Source: UBA9926 sp913064795
Lineage (GTDB): Bacteria > Pseudomonadota > Gammaproteobacteria > Pseudomonadales > Azotimanducaceae
Assembly: GCA_045560765.1 (NCBI GenBank)
Contig: JBJKZD010000009.1
Location: 992,001-1,056,000 of the forward strand
Direction of reading: 5' to 3'
Length of the DNA stretch: 64,000 nucleotides
Below are positions 60,939 to 64,000 of this stretch, in pieces. The stretch's first letter is position 1, and each line of letters opens with the position of its first letter. The position numbers and the translations under genes were made by a program. The notes below the pieces were generated by a model. The model was not told the origin of the DNA. It ran no database searches and worked only from the letters and a program-made list of their open reading frames with translations.

Positions 60939-61469
60939 GGAGGCTCGCTTCTTCGCAGACGATTTGATGGAGATGGTGCGTTGAAGGTAGCGTTAATTTG
61001 GCTCAAAAGAAAGCTCCAGACGGTGTTCCGAAGTCGATAGTGATGTTGGAATCTGGTCGTGCTACCTTTTAGCGGCAGTCATGCAGTCGCTTTGAGCGGA
61101 TTCAGCCGAAGGCGTTGTGTGGCGCATCCGGTGGATTGCCGAGTCTTAAGGGCAGGCTCTTTTTCGCCCCAGTGCTTTCGGTTAAATCATCATTGAAAGG
61201 GTCGTTGGTAACGGTGGTGGAATCGACCGCTAGATTAGCGGGCAACCATCGAATCGCTAACATTGGCTTGAGCCGAGGCTGCTTGAGCGGCGGAGCGCCA
61301 AAGGTTAGTTTGACGGTGAAGAGCTCGGCGCCGTAGTTTAAGGCCTCAGCGCCCTCATGGCCCGGCACCCTGAACAGACCACTTTCTGAGCGTTGCCCGG
61401 GGGTGGATCAACAACTGTCCTCTGGATCAAATGAATCAATCTGGATGAACCCAATAAAAGAGGTGATGA
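60939..61469. other. Intergenic region between divergent genes
   Basis: About 530 bp. A minus-strand frame at 61102-61368 (88 residues, GTG start) has protein-like composition but no family and no credible ribosome binding site; it might be a gene remnant. Nothing else is supported. Confidence 0.4.
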
Positions 61470-62360
61470 ATGAAAGAACAAGACACCCGTGCGCAATCGA
61501 GCGAAGCATCGCCCCAATACTTGGTCAGCCCGGAACTGCTGAAAACGTGGATTGACGAAGGCAGCGCGAAAGTGGTTGAGGTGACCACGCATTTGAGGCC
61601 GGGCGAAGCAGGCTTTACCTCGGTTTCAGGGCGGGATGACTATGATCTGGCGCATATTCCCAGCGCTCAGTATCTGGATCTCCAAAGCGAGCTCTCGGAC
61701 AACGGCTCGGAGTTTCGTTTCACACGACCCGAGGTGGCGCAATTTGAGGCGGCTGTTTCGAAGATCGGCATTGCCCCTCAAGATCAGGTGGTGCTGTATG
61801 CGGCAAATCATCCGATGTGGGCCTGCCGGGTCTGGTGGTTATTTCGACTCTTTGGGCATCGTCGTGTTGCGGTGTTAGATGGCGGTTTGAGTGCCTGGGA
61901 GGCAATGGGCTTTGAGCTTTCAACCGAGGCGCCGGTCGTGCCTAGTACGGATTACCAAGCGAGTTTTAGTCCTGACATGTTGATAAAGGGTCAAGAGATC
62001 GTCGATCGCAGCAGCGCTACCAATTTTTGTCTAATCAATGCGCTTTCAGCCCGCCAATTTGTTGGTGAGGGACCCCATTATGGTCGGCCGGGCCATATTG
62101 AAGGTTCAATCAACTTGCCCTACAGCCACTTTTTGGATGATCAAATGAAATTTCTCGGACTCGGTGCGTTGCGAACACTTTTCTCCGATGATCAACTTGC
62201 CCCAGATGCTGAGATCGCGACGTATTGCGGTGGTGGCATTGCGGCATCTATCCCAATTTTTGCATTGGCGCTTTTAGGAAAGGAAAGCGGAGTCAGACTC
62301 TACGACAATAGTCTATCCGAGTGGGCTCAACAAAAGAGTTGGCCCATGGCTGTGGGCTAA
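61470..62360 (+). CDS. Sulfurtransferase with two rhodanese domains
   Basis: A 296-residue tandem-rhodanese protein, like thiosulfate or mercaptopyruvate sulfurtransferases. The first domain (about 15-155) is catalytically inert, with YAANHPMWACR where the loop should be. The second has the catalytic loop TYCGGGIAAS, with Cys as the persulfide carrier. DYDLAHIPSAQYLDL and GRPGHIEGSINLPYS are the standard CH2 motifs. AGGTGA lies just upstream of ATG 61470. It is cytoplasmic; the sulfur acceptor is unknown. Confidence 0.92.
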   Translation: MKEQDTRAQSSEASPQYLVSPELLKTWIDEGSAKVVEVTTHLRPGEAGFTSVSGRDDYDLAHIPSAQYLDLQSELSDNGSEFRFTRPEVAQFEAAVSKIGIAPQDQVVLYAANHPMWACRVWWLFRLFGHRRVAVLDGGLSAWEAMGFELSTEAPVVPSTDYQASFSPDMLIKGQEIVDRSSATNFCLINALSARQFVGEGPHYGRPGHIEGSINLPYSHFLDDQMKFLGLGALRTLFSDDQLAPDAEIATYCGGGIAASIPIFALALLGKESGVRLYDNSLSEWAQQKSWPMAVG

Positions 62361-62578
62361 CGCCTTAACCCAGCTTCCGGGGTGATCGGCTTCGGCAATG
62401 GCTTTTGGTGAGGGGGATACTGGCGCTATTGAGATGCTCGCTTGGGGGATGGGTTTTGATCTTAGGGAATCTTGCCCGACTCCACTGAAGGCCCTCGATG
62501 CTGGCATTGGGTGCCTTGAGGTTGTCTTTTAGGATTGCGCCGTCCCTGACCGAGCTGTGCTAGGGTAGAAGGGCGGTG

Positions 62579-64000
62579 ATGAGTGAGGGGACTTTGGCGT
62601 TGTCAGACAATACACCAGAAATACATCGACCACTTTCAAAGCGTGTTCTCGCGTCCTACGGTGCGCCCGCTTTGCCCTTGGCCTTGGTGGGACTACCCAT
62701 GGCGGTGTACTTGCCGGCGGTTTATGCCGATACCGATGGGTTCGGCCTGGCCCTCGGTGCGGTAGGACTGATCTTGACGCTCAGTCGGTTGACCGATGTG
62801 ATTACAGATCCATTGATCGGGTTTTTCTCTGATCGGCTCAAGACTCGCTGGGGTCGGCGCAAGCCTTTTATTTTGATTGGAACCCCCATCTATGCGCTCG
62901 GCATCTGGCTGTTGTTCGTGCCGCCCATCGAATTCACGACGCTGAGCTGGTGGGGTTTTGAATTTAGCTCCGGATATCCGTATTTGTTCGTCATGGTGAC
63001 ATTGGTTTACCTAGGCTCGACCATCAAGGATTTGCCCTATGTCGCTTGGGGCGCAGAGCTTTCAAGCAATTACAACGAACGCACGCTCATCACCTCTTGG
63101 CGTGAGGGCTTTGCCGTCACGGGCTCTCTGCTGTCAGCGTTTACCCCGGCTTTGCTGCTTTTCGCAGGTTACGTCAAACCGACAGATGCGGTGTACTTTT
63201 TGTCGGTGGCCATGTGCATTGTGATGCCGATCCTAGTCATCAATGCGCTGGTGGTTGTGCCTGAATACCCTGTCAAAGTCAGTGTCAAAAAAATCCCGTT
63301 GAAAGAGAGCTTAAAGGTGGTGATGGCCAATCGACCTTACGTCTTGCTCATTATTATTTTTGTGTTCTCAACCTTGGGTTCGGCCATGACCAATAGCCTG
63401 AGCTTCTTCTTTGTCAAGCATGTGCTGTTAGCCGGGGATTTGTATGGGCTTTATTTGGCGCCGTATTTTGTGTCCCAAATCCTCGCGATTCCTTTGTGGT
63501 TTGCACTTTCACGTCGCATCGGAAAACATCGGGCAACGATGGCGGCCATCGGCTGGTATGCCCTGTGGTCCTGTTTTATACCCCTCATTGCACTGGCGCC
63601 AGAATCTTGGTTCCAGGCTTTTCAGATCCCCGTGGTGCTCGGGTTTTTGCCCGCAGATTGGCATGCCAGTGTGGTTCTGAGGTTCGAATCAAAGGAAACG
63701 GGCAAGTTCCTATTTTTTATTTTTATCATGTGCTTAAAAGGGTCTGCCATCGGGGCACTGGCAGCCCTGCCGGCTGCAATGGCTGCTGATGTGATTGATC
63801 TTGATACGGTCAAAACCGGAGAGCGCCGGGCTGGCGCTTATTTCTCGATCTGGAGCATGACCCGAAAGGCTTCCTACGCGCTCGGCATCACCATCGGAAC
63901 GGGCGCTGCGGTTCTTTTTGGATTTGATTCCCTGGCTGACCCCGTCAACAACCCGAATTCATCCGAATCCTTGTTGTGGCTTGCTTGTCTGTACTCAGTG
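62579..64000 (+). CDS. GPH/MFS-type cation:sugar symporter (3' truncated by the window)
   Basis: ATG 62579 follows GAAGGGCGG and opens a frame that runs, uninterrupted for 474 codons, to the window edge. The protein has many membrane helices and GPH-family segments: LSRLTDVITDPLIGFFSDRLKTRWGRRKPFI near the N-terminus, DLPYVAWGAELS, and AMAADVIDLDTVKTGERRAGAYFS near the end. Such symporters carry sugars or glucuronides with H+ or Na+, but related marine forms have other substrates. It starts about 220 bp after the sulfurtransferase. Confidence 0.88.
   Translation, partial: MSEGTLALSDNTPEIHRPLSKRVLASYGAPALPLALVGLPMAVYLPAVYADTDGFGLALGAVGLILTLSRLTDVITDPLIGFFSDRLKTRWGRRKPFILIGTPIYALGIWLLFVPPIEFTTLSWWGFEFSSGYPYLFVMVTLVYLGSTIKDLPYVAWGAELSSNYNERTLITSWREGFAVTGSLLSAFTPALLLFAGYVKPTDAVYFLSVAMCIVMPILVINALVVVPEYPVKVSVKKIPLKESLKVVMANRPYVLLIIIFVFSTLGSAMTNSLSFFFVKHVLLAGDLYGLYLAPYFVSQILAIPLWFALSRRIGKHRATMAAIGWYALWSCFIPLIALAPESWFQAFQIPVVLGFLPADWHASVVLRFESKETGKFLFFIFIMCLKGSAIGALAALPAAMAADVIDLDTVKTGERRAGAYFSIWSMTRKASYALGITIGTGAAVLFGFDSLADPVNNPNSSESLLWLACLYSV

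Noticed and set aside
61102..61368. 88-residue minus-strand frame between MFS and sulfurtransferase
   Set aside because: Composition looks coding, but GTG start lacks a ribosome binding site and no family is recognised. Noted only in the gap entry.
1..64000. CRISPR array, tRNA or rRNA genes, insertion sequences
   Set aside because: Direct repeats found are short, contiguous and without spacers of constant size; no cloverleaf or T-loop context and no transposase were seen.

Overview
The window reads as a chromosome segment of a Gram-negative, probably marine, gammaproteobacterium. The evidence is a large TonB-dependent receptor of the 'IIVTARK' plug type, a MotAB stator pair, a CYP153-type P450, several signal-peptide proteins, and many acyl-CoA enzymes. 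A Halieaceae/SAR92-like lineage would fit, but this is inference. I saw no rRNA, tRNA, CRISPR array, phage gene or complete insertion sequence. Both edges cut genes: a ThDP enzyme at the left and a GPH/MFS transporter at the right.

Layout. 1-8.3 kb: a ThDP decarboxylase-like enzyme, a crotonase and a class III (CaiB/BaiF) CoA-transferase, then motAB on the minus strand, then two overlapping CaiB/BaiF genes that may form a heteromer. 8.5-13.4 kb: a sensor kinase split by an in-frame amber codon, then a zinc alcohol dehydrogenase, a frameshifted enolase-superfamily gene and an HD-domain gene. 13.8-18.1 kb: a TonB-dependent receptor, then about 1.9 kb with few genes that holds a consensus sigma-54 promoter, a 31-residue hydrophobic ORF and a short secreted protein. 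18.1-19.5 kb: a TagD-like/TagB-like pair for a glycerol-phosphate polymer. 19.7-33.4 kb: amidohydrolases, a Tat-type FAD oxidoreductase, MAPEG, an acyl-CoA synthetase, a two-part crotonase, two more CaiB/BaiF enzymes, secreted proteins, EthD and SDR. 33.6-48.8 kb: GH16, an arylsulfotransferase-like protein, a COQ4-like protein, a sodium:solute symporter with an aminotransferase, a PhyH/acyl-CoA dehydrogenase/hotdog group, two translationally coupled GH17 enzymes, CYP153, MaoC and SDR. 48.8-57.5 kb: unknown secreted and membrane proteins around a caspase-fold protease with an EF-hand, SH3 domain and Sel1 repeats, which faces a peptidoglycan-binding/Sel1 protein tail to tail. 57.6-64 kb: an SdsA-like alkylsulfatase, GST, MFS, sulfurtransferase and the right-edge transporter.

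How it fits together. Most of the window supports uptake and CoA-dependent breakdown of lipophilic or terpenoid/steroid-like and alkane-derived compounds: five CaiB/BaiF transferases, two crotonases, an acyl-CoA ligase, an acyl-CoA dehydrogenase, two hotdog proteins, several SDRs, CYP153, alkylsulfatase, GST and TonB uptake. GH16 and the GH17 pair point to beta-1,3-glucan (laminarin-like) use. The most unusual parts are the caspase/Sel1 locus, the sigma-54 mini-ORF, seven separate short-period imperfect tandem repeats (8-24 bp) that all lie between genes, and three interrupted genes within 12 kb.
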